From contig NZ_JAPJPF010000003.1 in NCBI RefSeq assembly GCF_030825805.1, positions 1-59,788 on the forward strand: DNA of 59,788 bases, in the 5' to 3' direction. The notes beneath the pieces are model-generated. The model saw only the letters and a program-made list of their open reading frames with translations, did no database searches and had not been told where the DNA came from. Position numbers and translations under genes: made by a program. This document shows positions 1 through 10,200 of the stretch, piece by piece; the first letter of the stretch is position 1, and each line of letters opens with the position of its first letter. Source of the stretch: Streptococcus sp. GTDB taxonomy: Bacteria; Bacillota; Bacilli; Lactobacillales; Streptococcaceae.

Positions 1-2
1 CC

Positions 3-416
3 TTGATTGATTCCTTGGAGTTCAATCCCCAATTGGTCAAACCAAACAACCATGAGTTGGGAGCTATTTTTGGTGTTACCTTGACAGAGTTGCCAGAAAT
101 TGAACGCTACGCCAAAGAAATCTTGGCCAAGGGCGCACAAAACGTCATTATTTCCATGGCGGGTGATGGTGCTCTTCTGGTAAGCCCTAGTGGCACATAC
201 TTCGCAAAACCAATCAAGGGTCAAGTGAAGAATTCTGTCGGGGCTGGAGATTCCATGGTGGCAGGTTTCACTGGGAAGCTCGCAACGACGGGAGATGTCA
301 TCGAAGCCTTCAAATGGGGCGTGGCTTGTGGCACAGCAACCACCTTCTCAGATGATTTGGCGACAGCTGACTATATAAAAGAAACTTATGAAAAAGTAGA
401 GGTAGAAAAACTATGA
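3..416 (+). CDS. fruK: 1-phosphofructokinase, 3' part (partial at left edge)
   Basis: C-terminal 137 residues of a PfkB-family sugar kinase; the gene runs off the left edge, so the first codon shown is not the true start. The PfkB signature 2 is plain at about residues 77-89 of this fragment (NSVGAGDSMVAGF), with the GAGD aspartate that acts as catalytic base and the anion hole for ATP. The family phosphorylates fructose-1-phosphate to fructose-1,6-bisphosphate with ATP in the cytoplasm. Assignment to FruK rather than tagatose-6-phosphate kinase rests mainly on context: the stop overlaps the ATG of a fructose PTS permease (ATGA), the usual fruK-fruA pair. The DeoR-type repressor expected upstream is outside the window. 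Confidence 0.9.
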   Translation: MIDSLEFNPQLVKPNNHELGAIFGVTLTELPEIERYAKEILAKGAQNVIISMAGDGALLVSPSGTYFAKPIKGQVKNSVGAGDSMVAGFTGKLATTGDVIEAFKWGVACGTATTFSDDLATADYIKETYEKVEVEKL

Positions 417-2380
417 AAATTCAAGACGTTTTAAATAAAAACGTGATGTTGTTTGACCTTCAGGCAACAGATAAAGAGGGCGTGATCAATGAGATGGTCC
501 AATCGCTCGTTAACAATGGTGTGGTGACAGATTTTGAAACTTTTAAAACTGGAATCATGAACCGTGAAGCACAAACTTCAACTGGTTTGGGTGATGGAAT
601 TGCTATGCCTCACAGCAAAAATGAAGCTGTCAAAGAAGCAACGGTTTTGTTCGCAAAATCAAACAAGGGTGTGGACTATGCATCACTTGATGGACAGCCA
701 ACAGACTTGTTCTTCATGATCGCCGCTCCAGAAGGAGCAAATGACACTCACTTGGCAGCCCTTGCTGAATTGTCTAAATACTTGATGAAACCAGGATTTG
801 CGGACAAACTTCGCCAAGCAAGCACACCTGATCAAGTGATCGCAGCCTTTGATGCAGAAGAGCAAGAAGCTGCAGCTGAAGAAGCGAAAAAAGCAGAAGC
901 AGTCAAAGAAGCAGCTTCATCTGACAAGCCGCTTATCGTTGCTGTTACAGCATGTACAACTGGTATCGCCCACACTTACATGGCAGAAGAAGCCCTCATC
1001 AAAAAAGGGGAAGAAATGGGTGTTACAGTCCGCGTTGAAACCAACGGAGCATCTGGTGTCGGCAACCGCTTGACAGCTGAAGAAATCGCAAAAGCTGAAG
1101 GGGTCATCATTGCAGCAGATAAGGGAGTTGAAACCGCTCGTTTTGATAGCAAAAAATTGATTTCTAAACCAGTCGCAGCAGGTATCCGTCAAACAGAAGA
1201 ATTGATTCAAACCATCTTGGATGGCAAAGCAGAAGTCTTCCACGCTGAAAATGCTGCACAAGCTAGCGCTAGCCAAGAAAAATTGAGTTTGGCTGGAGCC
1301 TTCTACAAACACTTGATGAGTGGGGTTTCTCAAATGCTTCCATTCGTTATCGGTGGTGGTATCTTGATTGCCCTTGCCTTCTTGATTGACCAAATTCTTG
1401 GGGTGCCTCAAGATCAATTGTCTCAACTTGGTTCTTATCATGAACTAGCAGCCCAATTTAAAACAATCGGTGGTGCAGCCTTTGGCTTCATGCTTCCTGT
1501 ACTTGCAGGTTACATCGGATTCTCAATCGCTGAAAAACCTGGTTTTGTAGCAGGTTTTATCGCTGGATCTATTGCTAGCTCAGGGTCAGCATTTGGTAAT
1601 ATTGCCTACGGCGCTGCTAAAGGTGAGTTGCCAGGAGCAGTATCATCTGGTTTCCTTGGTGCCTTAGTTGGTGGTTTCCTTGCAGGTGGAGTGATTCTTG
1701 TTCTTCGTAAAGCTCTAGCAGGTCTTCCACGTTCTCTTGATGGTATCCGTTCAATCCTTCTCTTGCCATTACTTGGTGTTGGTTTGACAGGATTCTTGAT
1801 GTTCCTCATCAATATTCCAATGGCTGCTATCAATACTGGTCTTAACGACTTCCTTTCAAGCTTGTCAGGTAGCTCAGCTGTCCTTCTTGGACTACTCGTC
1901 GGTGGTATGATGGCTGTCGATATGGGTGGACCAGTGAATAAAGCCGCTTATGTCTTCGCTACAGGTACACTTGCTGAATCTGTTGCTTCAGGTGGTTCTA
2001 TTGTTATGGCAGCCGTTATGGCAGCTGGTATGGTTCCTCCATTGGCAGTATTCGTAGCAACTGTATTGTTCAAAGATAAATTCACACAAGAAGAACGCGA
2101 TTCTGGTTTGACAAACATTGTTATGGGTCTTTCCTTCATCACAGAAGGTGCCATTCCATTCGGTGCAGCTGACCCAGCTCGTGCCATCCCTAGCTTCATC
2201 GCAGGCTCAGCATTGACAGGTGCTCTTGTTGGTCTTGCAGGCTTGAAACTCATGGCTCCTCACGGAGGAATCTTCGTTATCGCTCTTACATCAAATCCAC
2301 TTCTTTACATCTTGTTCGTATTGATCGGTGCAGTTGTAAGTGGTATCTTGTTTGGATTGCTTCGCAAACCTAAAAACTAA
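413..2380 (+). CDS. fruA: PTS fructose transporter, EIIABC fusion
   Basis: 655-aa fused permease that takes up fructose and phosphorylates it at C1, feeding the overlapping fruK kinase. Domains in order: EIIA at about 1-148 with the phospho-accepting His67 in GIAMPHSK; an Ala/Glu/Lys-rich linker at about 148-170; EIIB at about 172-270 with the phosphocysteine Cys181 in TACTTGIAHTYM; EIIC at about 290-650 with a series of hydrophobic segments. Length and domain order are normal for Gram-positive FruA. Translation is coupled to fruK by the ATGA overlap. A strong hairpin terminator follows at 2392. Nothing is broken or missing. Confidence 0.95.
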   Translation: MKIQDVLNKNVMLFDLQATDKEGVINEMVQSLVNNGVVTDFETFKTGIMNREAQTSTGLGDGIAMPHSKNEAVKEATVLFAKSNKGVDYASLDGQPTDLFFMIAAPEGANDTHLAALAELSKYLMKPGFADKLRQASTPDQVIAAFDAEEQEAAAEEAKKAEAVKEAASSDKPLIVAVTACTTGIAHTYMAEEALIKKGEEMGVTVRVETNGASGVGNRLTAEEIAKAEGVIIAADKGVETARFDSKKLISKPVAAGIRQTEELIQTILDGKAEVFHAENAAQASASQEKLSLAGAFYKHLMSGVSQMLPFVIGGGILIALAFLIDQILGVPQDQLSQLGSYHELAAQFKTIGGAAFGFMLPVLAGYIGFSIAEKPGFVAGFIAGSIASSGSAFGNIAYGAAKGELPGAVSSGFLGALVGGFLAGGVILVLRKALAGLPRSLDGIRSILLLPLLGVGLTGFLMFLINIPMAAINTGLNDFLSSLSGSSAVLLGLLVGGMMAVDMGGPVNKAAYVFATGTLAESVASGGSIVMAAVMAAGMVPPLAVFVATVLFKDKFTQEERDSGLTNIVMGLSFITEGAIPFGAADPARAIPSFIAGSALTGALVGLAGLKLMAPHGGIFVIALTSNPLLYILFVLIGAVVSGILFGLLRKPKN

Positions 2381-2391
2381 ACATGACGAAA

Positions 2392-2424
2392 AGGCTGGGA
2401 TTTCCCCAGCCTCTTTCTTTTTTC
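2392..2424 (+). terminator. Rho-independent terminator of fruKA
   Basis: Perfect 8-bp stem AGGCTGGG/CCCAGCCT (2392-2399 and 2405-2412) with a 5-nt loop, followed by a T-rich run. It lies 11 nt after the fruA stop. Confidence 0.9.
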
Positions 2425-2482
2425 TCTGATAGAAAACAGTGTGAAAAGACATGGTTCTGCAATAGAATCTTGATTTAATTTA

Positions 2483-2491
2483 TGGTATAAT
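2483..2491 (+). promoter_or_regulatory. Extended -10 promoter for the DUF1149 gene
   Basis: TGG-TATAAT (TATAAT at 2486-2491) lies 31 nt before the ATG at 2523. No good -35 box sits at 17 bp, which is common for streptococcal extended -10 promoters. The Shine-Dalgarno AGGAGAA is at about 2511-2517. Confidence 0.6.
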
Positions 2492-2522
2492 TTTCATAAC
2501 GCTTATTTTTAGGAGAACAAGT

Positions 2523-2897
2523 ATGGATATCCAACGTGAAAAAGAATTCGTCAGCCAGTATCATTATGATGCTCGTAACTTTGAATGGGAAAAAGAAAAT
2601 GGAACTCCCGAGACAAAAGTAGACGTCAACTTTCAATTGATTCAACGCGATACAGAGTTAAAGACAACCTCTTTAATCGTTATTTTAACCTATATGATTG
2701 TCTTTGATGGCTTTGTCATCAGCGGGACCATTACCCAAATCAACCACATTCACAACCGTTTGGTCAACGAGCCAAGTGAGTTTAGCAAAGAAGAAGTGGA
2801 AGAATTAGCTCGTCCTTGCTTGAATATGCTGAATCGTTTGACTTATGAGGTAACTGAAATCGCCCTTGATTTACCAGGGATTAATTTGGAGTTTTAA
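2523..2897 (+). CDS. DUF1149 family protein (SecB-like fold)
   Basis: 124-aa acidic cytosolic protein without signal peptide or membrane segment. I recognise the DUF1149 family of streptococci and lactococci, described as SecB-like in fold; no defined reaction is known to me. The start is fixed by AGGAGAA and an 8-nt spacer. It has its own extended -10 promoter and ends 3 nt before the degV ORF, so it heads the degV-dapB-cca operon. The same neighbour pair occurs in other streptococci. Function is not assigned. Confidence 0.75.
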   Translation: MDIQREKEFVSQYHYDARNFEWEKENGTPETKVDVNFQLIQRDTELKTTSLIVILTYMIVFDGFVISGTITQINHIHNRLVNEPSEFSKEEVEELARPCLNMLNRLTYEVTEIALDLPGINLEF

Positions 2898-2900
2898 TGC

Positions 2901-3750
2901 ATGAAATTAGCAGTCATCACAGATTCTTCTGCCTATCTATCAGATGAATCAAGAGGACACGATAATTTATTTGTCCTAGATATTCCAGTTGTCATTGATG
3001 GAGTATCTTACGTAGAAGGTAAAAATCTGACAGCAGAAGAGTTCTATCAAAAGATGGAAGCTTCTTCTGAACTTCCGAAAACCAGCCAACCTAGTATCGC
3101 GGAATTAGAAGAACTCTTACCGCAACTAGAGGCTAAAGGCTATACCCATGTTTTAGGGATTTTCCTTTCTTCTGGTATTTCTGGTTTCTATCAGAATATC
3201 CAGTATATGAAAGATGAATTCCCAAATCTTACGATCGCTTTTCCAGATTCTAAGATTACCAGCGCCCCCTCTTGGGTGGTTGGCTGAAGAAGCAGTTAAA
3301 TGGGCTGATGAAGGCCGTTCTTTTGATGAAATTCTAGCCAACATCCAGACACAAATCGATGGGACTTCTGCCTACATCATGGTTGATGATCTCAATCACT
3401 TGGTCAAAGGGGGTCGTCTCTCCAATGGAGCGGCGATTCTAGGGAATCTCCTCAGCATCAAGCCCATCCTCTATTTTAACGAGGAAGGCGTGATTGAGGT
3501 ATACGAGAAAGTCCGGACTGAGAAAAAAGCCATCAAACGCTTAGCTGAGATTGTCAAAGAAGGAACTGCAGATAAAGACTATCAGATCATTATCATCCAT
3601 GGGAATGCACTGGATAAAGCAGAAACGCTTCGAGATATTCTTCATCAAGACGGTTTTGCTGGTGAGATTCCATTTGCGACCTTTGGCAGTGTCATTGGTA
3701 CGCACTTAGGAAATCATAGTGTTGCTATCAGTTTTGTACCGAAAGTATAA
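2901..3750 (+). pseudogene. DegV family fatty-acid-binding protein, frameshifted
   Basis: Two overlapping reading frames together give one DegV protein of about 282 aa, the normal family length. DegV proteins bind fatty acids (FakB-like) and hand them to a kinase. The first frame (2901-3287) carries the N-terminal motif [10 protein letters not shown] and the lipid-site region KTSQPSIAE; it then reads through five C at 3265-3269 and stops at 3285. The second frame picks up with [16 protein letters not shown] and continues to 3750. Deleting one C restores a continuous family-like sequence (TSAPLGWL), so this is a +1 insertion in a short homopolymer. It is either a real null allele or a sequencing error; both halves look otherwise unmutated. 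dapB follows by 9 nt. Confidence 0.85.
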
Positions 3751-3759
3751 GGAGAAAAC

Positions 3760-4527
3760 ATGCCAATTAGAGTAGTGATTGCAGGTTTTAAAGGGAGAAT
3801 GGGCCAAGCGGCTTATCACATGGTGTTAGAAGACCCCGAGCTTGAACTAGTTGGCTTGGTTGATCCCCATGCGTCTGAAAACGAGCTGGCGGGTATTCCG
3901 GTCTTTCATGACAAAGAAGGGGTTTTGTCGCTGGATGCGGATGTGTGGATTGACTTCACCATCCCTAAAGTTGCTTATGAACATACCCGCTTTGCTTTGG
4001 AGCATGGACTAGCGCCTGTGGTTGGGACAACTGGATTTACAACTGGAGAAATCACTGACTTGATTGAATTGTCTCGTGAGAAGAGTCTTGGAGGTCTCAT
4101 CGCGCCAAACTTTGCCATTGGAGCAGTCTTGCTCATGCAATTTGCAGCGCAGGCAGCTAAGTATTTCCCGAATGTAGAGATTATCGAGTTGCATCATGAT
4201 AAGAAGAAGGATGCACCGAGTGGGACTGCTGTGAAGACAGCTGAGCTGATTAGCCAGGTCCGTCAACCACAAGAGCAGGGAGCGCCAGATGAAGAAGAGA
4301 GTCTTCCAGGTGCTCGCGGTGCCAACTACCAAGGCATGCACATCCATTCGGTTCGCTTGCCTGGTCTGGTAGCCCATCAAGAAGTGATTTTCGGTAGTCA
4401 AGGAGAAGGATTGACCTTACGCCACGATTCCTACGATCGGGCGTCCTTCATGACAGGGGTCAATCTAGGAGTAAAAGAAGTAGTCAAGCGTCATGAGCTT
4501 GTCTATGGTTTAGAACATCTATTATGA
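3760..4527 (+). CDS. dapB: 4-hydroxy-tetrahydrodipicolinate reductase
   Basis: 255-aa NAD(P)H-dependent reductase of the diaminopimelate/lysine pathway, supplying lysine for protein and for the peptidoglycan stem peptide. Seen directly: N-terminal Rossmann glycine loop GFKGRMGQA at about 9-17, the GTTGFT motif, and the family signature [15 protein letters not shown] with the catalytic His pair and the substrate-binding KDAPSGT. Length is typical. The start has a clear AAGGAGA 7 nt upstream. The stop overlaps the cca ATG (ATGA), so translation is probably coupled. Confidence 0.95.
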   Translation: MPIRVVIAGFKGRMGQAAYHMVLEDPELELVGLVDPHASENELAGIPVFHDKEGVLSLDADVWIDFTIPKVAYEHTRFALEHGLAPVVGTTGFTTGEITDLIELSREKSLGGLIAPNFAIGAVLLMQFAAQAAKYFPNVEIIELHHDKKKDAPSGTAVKTAELISQVRQPQEQGAPDEEESLPGARGANYQGMHIHSVRLPGLVAHQEVIFGSQGEGLTLRHDSYDRASFMTGVNLGVKEVVKRHELVYGLEHLL

Positions 4528-5744
4528 GATTAAAAAAACTGCCTTCTGAATTTCAGGAGGCTTTGCCAATATTAGAAAAGATTCGAAAAGCTGGATATGA
4601 AGCTTATTTCGTCGGGGGCTCTGTACGGGATGCTATTTTAGGTCGTCCCATCCACGATGTAGACATCGCTTCTTCCTCTTACCCGGAAGAGACCAAGGCT
4701 ATTTTCGAGCGGACCATTGATGTCGGGATTGAACACGGGACGGTGTTGGTTCTTGAAAATCATCAAGAATATGAAATTACCACCTTTCGGACAGAGGATG
4801 TCTACGTCGACTTTCGAAGACCCAGTGCGGTTAATTTTGTCCGTTCCTTAGAAGAAGATCTCAAGCGCCGCGATTTCACCGTCAATGCCTTTGCCTTGAG
4901 TGAAGAAGGAGAAATTATTGACCTCTTCGATGGACTGGAAGATTTGAAGAACCGAATTTTGCGCGCTGTTGGTGTAGCGACAGAACGCTTCAACGAGGAT
5001 GCTCTTCGGATTATGCGTGGTTTTCGGTTTCAGGCCAGTCTTGGTTTTGATCTAGAAGAAGCAACCTTTAAGGCCATGACAGATTGCGCTCCTTTGTTGG
5101 AGAAAATCTCTGTCGAACGGGTCTTTATTGAGTTGGATAAGCTTCTCTTAGCTCCTTTTTGGCGCAAGGGCTTAGAAGGTGTGATTGCTAGCAAAAGCTA
5201 TCAGTACCTCCCTCTCTTACAAAACAGCCAATCGTCACTAGAGAAACTGTTCCAGCTGTCCATGGACTATACCTTTACGAGTTCCGAGCAAGCTTGGGCC
5301 GCCTTACTCTTGACCTTAGATGAGAAAAAGGTCTCTTCTTTCTTCAAGAAATGGAAAACCTCTCGTGACTTCGCTAAGAAGGTGGAGCAGTTGGTTGAAA
5401 TCTACCGCTTGCGTGAAAAGGCTAGTTTAAATCGTCGGTTTGTCTATCGCTATGACCGTAGACTTCTCTTGTTAGCGGAAGAACTGCGTCAGGCTCATGG
5501 ATTGCCCGTAGATTTCCAAATCATCGAAGAATTGTATGATTCTCTAGCTATTCATGATAAGCACGAAATCGTGGTCAATGGTGGGATGTTGATGAAGGAA
5601 TATGGCTTAAAACCAGGTCCAGGCCTGGGACAAGTGCTTTCTGCCATTGAATGGGCCATTGTAGATGGTGAATTAGAGAATGACAAACAAGCCATTGGTG
5701 ATTTTTTGAGCCGCTATCTTGAAGCCGAGAAGGGGGAAGTATGA
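4524..5744 (+). CDS. cca: CCA-adding tRNA nucleotidyltransferase
   Basis: 406-aa class II CCA-adding enzyme, which builds or repairs the 3' CCA end of tRNAs from CTP and ATP without a template. The head domain shows [19 protein letters not shown] (about 32-50) with the catalytic DxD aspartates, and the conserved [11 protein letters not shown] motif that forms the nucleotide-binding neck region. The C-terminal half is helical, as expected for neck/body/tail domains. It overlaps dapB at its start and the ABC-F gene at its stop (both ATGA). This dapB-cca-ABC-F order is shared with other streptococci. Confidence 0.95.
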   Translation: MRLKKLPSEFQEALPILEKIRKAGYEAYFVGGSVRDAILGRPIHDVDIASSSYPEETKAIFERTIDVGIEHGTVLVLENHQEYEITTFRTEDVYVDFRRPSAVNFVRSLEEDLKRRDFTVNAFALSEEGEIIDLFDGLEDLKNRILRAVGVATERFNEDALRIMRGFRFQASLGFDLEEATFKAMTDCAPLLEKISVERVFIELDKLLLAPFWRKGLEGVIASKSYQYLPLLQNSQSSLEKLFQLSMDYTFTSSEQAWAALLLTLDEKKVSSFFKKWKTSRDFAKKVEQLVEIYRLREKASLNRRFVYRYDRRLLLLAEELRQAHGLPVDFQIIEELYDSLAIHDKHEIVVNGGMLMKEYGLKPGPGLGQVLSAIEWAIVDGELENDKQAIGDFLSRYLEAEKGEV

Positions 5745-7612
5745 GCGATTTTATTGTTGAAAAACTAACCAAGTCCGTCGGGGATAAGACGGTCTTTAAA
5801 GATATTTCTTTTATCATTCATGAGCTGGATCGAATTGGACTAATCGGGGTCAATGGGACAGGGAAAACGACTCTCTTAGATGTTTTGTCTGGTCGTGCAG
5901 GCTATGACGGAGATCGTTCCCCTTTTTCTGCAAAGAATGATTATAAGATTGGTTATCTGACCCAAGAACCTCAATTTGATGATAATAAGACGGTCCTCGA
6001 TACAGTCTTGTCAGAAGATGTGAAAGAGCTCCAATTGATTCGTCAGTATGAATTGTTGATGAGCCAGTACGATGAGAGCCAGCAAGCAAAACTGGAAAAA
6101 GTCATGGCGGAGATGGACTCTCTCAATGCTTGGGAAATCGAAAGCCAAGTCAAAACAGTCTTGACCAAGCTGGGGATTCAGGATTTATCTGCTAAGGTTG
6201 GGAGTTTGTCTGGTGGACTGCGTCGCCGTGTCCAGCTAGCACAGGTTCTCTTGGGAGACCATGATTTGTTGCTGTTAGATGAGCCGACCAACCATCTGGA
6301 TATTGATACCATCGAATGGTTGACCAACTTCTTGAAGAACTCTAAGAAAACCGTACTTTTCATCACCCATGACCGTTATTTCTTGGATAATATTTCAACT
6401 CGTATTTTCGAATTGGATCGTGGCGGTCTAATCGAATACCAAGGAAATTATCAGGATTACGTTCGCTTAAAAGCTGAGCAGGACGAACGGGATGCGGCTC
6501 TTCTTCACAAGAAGCAACAACTCTATAAGCAAGAATTGACCTGGATGCGTCGCCAACCGCAGGCGCGTGCTACCAAGCAACAGGCTCGGATCAATCGTTT
6601 CCACGACCTCAAAAAGGACCTATCTCACCAGGTTACAGAAACAGATCTAGAAATGTCCTTTGAAACCAGTCGAATCGGTAAGAAAGTCATCGAATTTCAA
6701 GATGTCGATTTCGCCTATGATCAAGGACCGATTCTGCAGCGGTTTAATCTATTGGTTCAAAACAAAGATCGGATTGGTATTGTAGGAGATAATGGAGTTG
6801 GGAAGTCAACCTTGCTCAACCTCATTGCTGGGAAACTTCAACCAACTGCTGGGAAGGTCATTATTGGAGAAACGGTACGGATTGCTTACTTCTCACAACA
6901 GATCGAAGGCTTGGATGAAAGCAAGCGGATGATCAACTTTCTGCAAGAAGTGGCGGAAGAAGTCAAGACCAGCGCAGGATCTACATCAATTGCCGAATTG
7001 TTGGAGCAATTTCTCTTCCCTCGTTCAACCCATGGCACCTTGATTGAGAAACTTTCTGGTGGGGAGAAGAAGCGTCTTTATCTCTTGAAACTTCTCATCG
7101 AAAAACCAAATGTCTTGCTCTTGGACGAACCGACCAATGATTTGGATATCGCGACCTTGACAGTGTTAGAGAACTTCCTACAAGGCTTTGGTGGACCAGT
7201 CATCACCGTTAGCCACGATCGCTATTTCCTAGACAAGGTTGCTTCTAAGATTCTAGCATTTGAAAATGGAAGCATTCGTGAGTTTTTCGGCAACTATACC
7301 GACTATCTAGATGAGAAAAAGTTTGAGCTAGAAGTGGTAGCTGAAAGTAGCAAGCCTGAAAAAGAAAAGGTAGTCAAAGTCCGAGAAGAAAAGAAACGGA
7401 TGAGCTACCAGGAAAAGCAGGAGTGGGCGACCATTGAGAGTGAGATCGAAGAGATTGAAAACAAGATTGCAACCATCGAGGCTGAGATGAATGAGAATGG
7501 TTCTGACTTTGGTAAGTTGGCCAGTCTCCAACGTCAGATGGATGAAGAAAACGAGCGGCTCTTAGCCAAGTATGAACGGTATGAGTACCTGAGTGAGTTG
7601 GCAGAAAACTAA
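5741..7612 (+). CDS. ABC-F family ATPase (Uup-like)
   Basis: 623-aa soluble protein with two ABC ATPase domains and no membrane segments, the ABC-F layout of ribosome-associated ATPases. First domain: Walker [10 protein letters not shown] at about residue 36, signature [13 protein letters not shown], Walker [13 protein letters not shown]. An interdomain linker rich in Arg/Lys/Gln follows ([18 protein letters not shown]). Second domain: [34 protein letters not shown]. The C-terminal 80 residues are a charged coiled coil, as in Uup. Role inferred for the family: relief of ribosome stalling; it does not resemble the antibiotic-resistance ABC-Fs specifically. It overlaps cca by 4 nt. Confidence 0.9.
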   Translation: MSDFIVEKLTKSVGDKTVFKDISFIIHELDRIGLIGVNGTGKTTLLDVLSGRAGYDGDRSPFSAKNDYKIGYLTQEPQFDDNKTVLDTVLSEDVKELQLIRQYELLMSQYDESQQAKLEKVMAEMDSLNAWEIESQVKTVLTKLGIQDLSAKVGSLSGGLRRRVQLAQVLLGDHDLLLLDEPTNHLDIDTIEWLTNFLKNSKKTVLFITHDRYFLDNISTRIFELDRGGLIEYQGNYQDYVRLKAEQDERDAALLHKKQQLYKQELTWMRRQPQARATKQQARINRFHDLKKDLSHQVTETDLEMSFETSRIGKKVIEFQDVDFAYDQGPILQRFNLLVQNKDRIGIVGDNGVGKSTLLNLIAGKLQPTAGKVIIGETVRIAYFSQQIEGLDESKRMINFLQEVAEEVKTSAGSTSIAELLEQFLFPRSTHGTLIEKLSGGEKKRLYLLKLLIEKPNVLLLDEPTNDLDIATLTVLENFLQGFGGPVITVSHDRYFLDKVASKILAFENGSIREFFGNYTDYLDEKKFELEVVAESSKPEKEKVVKVREEKKRMSYQEKQEWATIESEIEEIENKIATIEAEMNENGSDFGKLASLQRQMDEENERLLAKYERYEYLSELAEN

Positions 7613-7622
7613 AGGAGGAAGG

Positions 7623-8153
7623 ATGCACCATATTAGTAAATACAGTCTTTTATTGTCATCGTTTTTATTTTGTGGCATTGGTTTTATTCTCTTTGTAAAT
7701 CCAATCGAAAAAATTGCCACCTTTAGTTGGTTGATTTCTCTGGGCTTTTTCTTGATATCAGTTTCGCGCTTATCACGTTACTACCGTCTACGGACCCAAG
7801 CGACCTTGTCGGATCCCTATTTATTTCAAAGCGTGGTCTCGCTAGTATTTGCAGTCTATCTCTTGCTGTATGGCTACAAGACCTTGCCGATTGTCTTTCC
7901 GATTACACTTGGAATTTGGCTCTTATATAAGTCTGCCTTGAGTTTGCGTAAGGCTCATTATCTTTCTAAGCGTTCTGAAGAATTATCCAAGAAGTTTACT
8001 TTTTGGGGGCTTATTCAACTGTTTACAGGATTGTTTCTCATTGTTAGTCCTCTATCTATTAGTGTCTTCTTGTTACATATTTTGGGATTGTTCTTTTTCA
8101 TAATTGGCGTTCAATCCTTGAGACTCTTTTTAAAACTTCATAACGAAGAGTAA
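7623..8153 (+). CDS. Multi-pass membrane protein, DUF308/HdeD-like
   Basis: 177-aa integral membrane protein with about six hydrophobic segments in pairs (for example SLLLSSFLFCGIGFILFV and LFTGLFLIVSPLSISVFLL), the spacing of DUF308/HdeD-type proteins. The biochemical role is unknown. I start it at the ATG at 7623, which has AAAGGAGGAAG just upstream; an upstream in-frame TTG at 7593 would lie inside the ABC-F coding end and has no ribosome-binding site. It is the last gene of the degV-dapB-cca-ABC-F operon and is followed by a terminator at 8160. Confidence 0.75.
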   Translation: MHHISKYSLLLSSFLFCGIGFILFVNPIEKIATFSWLISLGFFLISVSRLSRYYRLRTQATLSDPYLFQSVVSLVFAVYLLLYGYKTLPIVFPITLGIWLLYKSALSLRKAHYLSKRSEELSKKFTFWGLIQLFTGLFLIVSPLSISVFLLHILGLFFFIIGVQSLRLFLKLHNEE

Positions 8154-8159
8154 AGAAAT

Positions 8160-8193
8160 CTGTCTGTGTTTTTACAGACAGGTTCTTTTTTTT
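8160..8193 (+). terminator. Rho-independent terminator
   Basis: Perfect 8-bp stem CTGTCTGT/ACAGACAG (8160-8167, 8174-8181) followed by a run of T to about 8193. It closes the dapB-cca operon. Confidence 0.9.
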
Positions 8194-8226
8194 GTAAATG
8201 AAATTGAGAGAATTCTTGAAAAACAA

Positions 8227-8255
8227 TTGAAACCCTTTTCACATTTTGGTATACT
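8227..8255 (+). promoter_or_regulatory. Promoter of glk
   Basis: TTGAAA (8227-8232), 17-bp spacer, TATACT (8250-8255) with an added TG one base before the -10. This is a near-consensus sigma-70 type promoter 33 nt before the glk ATG. Confidence 0.85.
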
Positions 8256-8288
8256 AGTGTCAAGAGAATAGGAACAAAGGAGTATAAA

Positions 8289-9248
8289 ATGTCCAAAAAA
8301 ATTATTGGTATTGATTTAGGTGGAACATCTGTTAAATTTGCCATTTTGACGCAAGAAGGAGAGATTCAAGAGAAATGGTCTATCAAGACCAACATCCTCG
8401 ACGAAGGAAGCCATATCGTTCCTGATATCATCGCTTCCATCAAACACCGCTTGGAATTGTTGAACTTATCCGCAGAAGATTTTATTGGAATCGGTATGGG
8501 ATCTCCTGGTGCAGTGGATCGCTTCGAAGGAACTGTCGTTGGAGCGTACAACCTCAACTGGAAAACTGTACAGCCTATCAAGAAAGATATCGAGTCTGCC
8601 TTGGGAATTCCTTTCTTTATCGATAATGATGCTAACGTAGCTGCCCTTGGTGAACGTTGGAAAGGGGCTGGTGAAAACCAACCGGATGTCGTCTTCATGA
8701 CACTTGGAACTGGTGTTGGCGGCGGTATCGTAGCAGAAGGAAAACTCTTGCACGGTGCTGGTGGTGTTGCTGGTGAACTCGGCCATATCACTGTTGACTT
8801 TGATCGTCCATTTGATTGTACCTGTGGTAAGAAAGGTTGCTTGGAAACAGTAGCTTCAGCAACTGGGATTGTCAATTTGACTCGCCGTTATGCAGATGAA
8901 TACGCAGGAGATGCGACCTTGAAACGTCTCATTGATGATGGCGAAGAAGTCACAGCTAAGACAGTCTTTGATCTTGCTAAAGATGGAGATGAGTTGGCCT
9001 TGATTGTCTACCGTCATTTCTCTCAATACCTCGGTATTGCTTGTGCCAACATCGCTAGTGTCTTGAACCCAGCTAACATTGTCATCGGTGGTGGTGTATC
9101 AGCAGCAGGCCAATTCCTCTTGGATGGGGTTCAAAAGGTCTTTGATGAAAATACCTTCCCACAAGTCCGTACGTCAACCCAATTGGTGCTTGCTAATCTT
9201 GGAAATGATGCAGGAGTTATTGGAGCTGCATCACTTGTCCTACAATAG
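8289..9248 (+). CDS. glk: Glucokinase, ROK family
   Basis: 319-aa ROK sugar kinase that phosphorylates free cytoplasmic glucose to glucose-6-phosphate with ATP. Motifs seen: phosphate-binding DLGGTSVKFA near residue 9, FIDNDANVAALGE containing the catalytic Asp, GTGVGGG, and the ROK zinc motif CTCGKKGCLE at about 178-187. Length is normal. The ATG at 8289 follows AAAGGAG and a near-consensus promoter. It is monocistronic by the flanking hairpins. Glucokinase is the usual product at this place upstream of thyA in streptococci. Confidence 0.95.
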   Translation: MSKKIIGIDLGGTSVKFAILTQEGEIQEKWSIKTNILDEGSHIVPDIIASIKHRLELLNLSAEDFIGIGMGSPGAVDRFEGTVVGAYNLNWKTVQPIKKDIESALGIPFFIDNDANVAALGERWKGAGENQPDVVFMTLGTGVGGGIVAEGKLLHGAGGVAGELGHITVDFDRPFDCTCGKKGCLETVASATGIVNLTRRYADEYAGDATLKRLIDDGEEVTAKTVFDLAKDGDELALIVYRHFSQYLGIACANIASVLNPANIVIGGGVSAAGQFLLDGVQKVFDENTFPQVRTSTQLVLANLGNDAGVIGAASLVLQ

Positions 9249-9260
9249 ATTTTATTTGAA

Positions 9261-9299
9261 AGAGATCCAAACCGAATCATTTGGACCTCTTTTCTTTTA
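9261..9299 (+). terminator. Terminator of glk
   Basis: 11-bp stem AGAGATCCAAA/TTTGGACCTCT (9261-9271, 9280-9290) with one G-T wobble and a T-rich tail. Confidence 0.85.
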
Positions 9300-9304
9300 T
9301 CCTG

Positions 9305-9313
9305 TGTTATAAT
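9305..9313 (+). promoter_or_regulatory. Extended -10 promoter of thyA
   Basis: TGT-TATAAT (TATAAT at 9308-9313), 29 nt before the thyA ATG; no clear -35 box. Confidence 0.65.
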
Positions 9314-9342
9314 GAAGGTATTACAGTATTTAAGGAGATTGA

Positions 9343-10182
9343 ATGACAAAAGCAGATATCCTTTTTAAAGAAAATATTCGAAGAATTATGGAAGAAGGCG
9401 TCTGGTCTGAGCAAGCTCGGCCCAAGTACAAGGATGGCACAACAGCCAATTCCAAGTACATCACGGGAGCTTTTATGGAGTTTGATCTGGCCAAGGGCGA
9501 GTTTCCGATTACGACCCTTCGTCCTATTGCCATCAAGTCGGCTATCAAGGAGATGCTCTGGATCTACCAGGATCAGTCTAATAGTTTGGAGCTTCTAAAT
9601 GATAAGTATCAGGTCCGCTACTGGAATGATTGGGAAGTGAGAGACACAGGAACGATTGGTGAACGCTATGGCGCTGTCGTTAAAAAGCATGACATCATCA
9701 ACAAGATACTCAAACAGTTGGAAGCCAACCCCTGGAATCGACGCAATATTATTTCTCTCTGGGATTACCAAGCATTTGAAGAGTCGGAAGGGCTCTTGCC
9801 TTGTGCTTTTCAAACCATGTTTGATGTGCGTCGTGTCGATGGGGAAATCTATCTGGATGCAACTTTGACCCAACGTTCAAATGATATGCTAGTGGCGCAC
9901 CATATCAACGCCATGCAGTATGTAGCCTTTCAGATGATGATCGCTAAGCACTTTGGCTGGAAGGTTGGCAAGTTCTTTTACTTTATTAACAACCTCCACA
10001 TCTATGATAACCAATTCGAACAGGCAGAAGAGTTGCTCCGGCGTGAGCCCTCTGCTTGCCAGCCTCGCTTGGTACTGAACGTGCCAGATGGTACAAATTT
10101 CTTCGATATCAAGGCTGAGGATTTTGTACTGGAGGACTATGATCCTGTCAAACCTCAGTTGAAGTTTGATTTAGCTATATAG
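9343..10182 (+). CDS. thyA: Thymidylate synthase
   Basis: 279-aa enzyme converting dUMP to dTMP with 5,10-methylene-tetrahydrofolate; the dihydrofolate formed is recycled by FolA, encoded 8 kb downstream. Seen: the active-site cysteine in [13 protein letters not shown], the conserved [17 protein letters not shown] (folate/dUMP site) and NNLHIYDNQ. Length fits the long thyA form. The ATG follows AAGGAG. In several streptococci thyA and folA lie close together; here a giant adhesin gene separates them. Confidence 0.95.
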   Translation: MTKADILFKENIRRIMEEGVWSEQARPKYKDGTTANSKYITGAFMEFDLAKGEFPITTLRPIAIKSAIKEMLWIYQDQSNSLELLNDKYQVRYWNDWEVRDTGTIGERYGAVVKKHDIINKILKQLEANPWNRRNIISLWDYQAFEESEGLLPCAFQTMFDVRRVDGEIYLDATLTQRSNDMLVAHHINAMQYVAFQMMIAKHFGWKVGKFFYFINNLHIYDNQFEQAEELLRREPSACQPRLVLNVPDGTNFFDIKAEDFVLEDYDPVKPQLKFDLAI

Positions 10183-10200
10183 AGATTATTGTTAGTTGAA

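Noticed and set aside
917..1441. 174-codon minus-strand frame inside fruA
   Set aside because: It is a shadow of a well-supported gene; its composition (many Cys, Phe) is typical of antisense reading.
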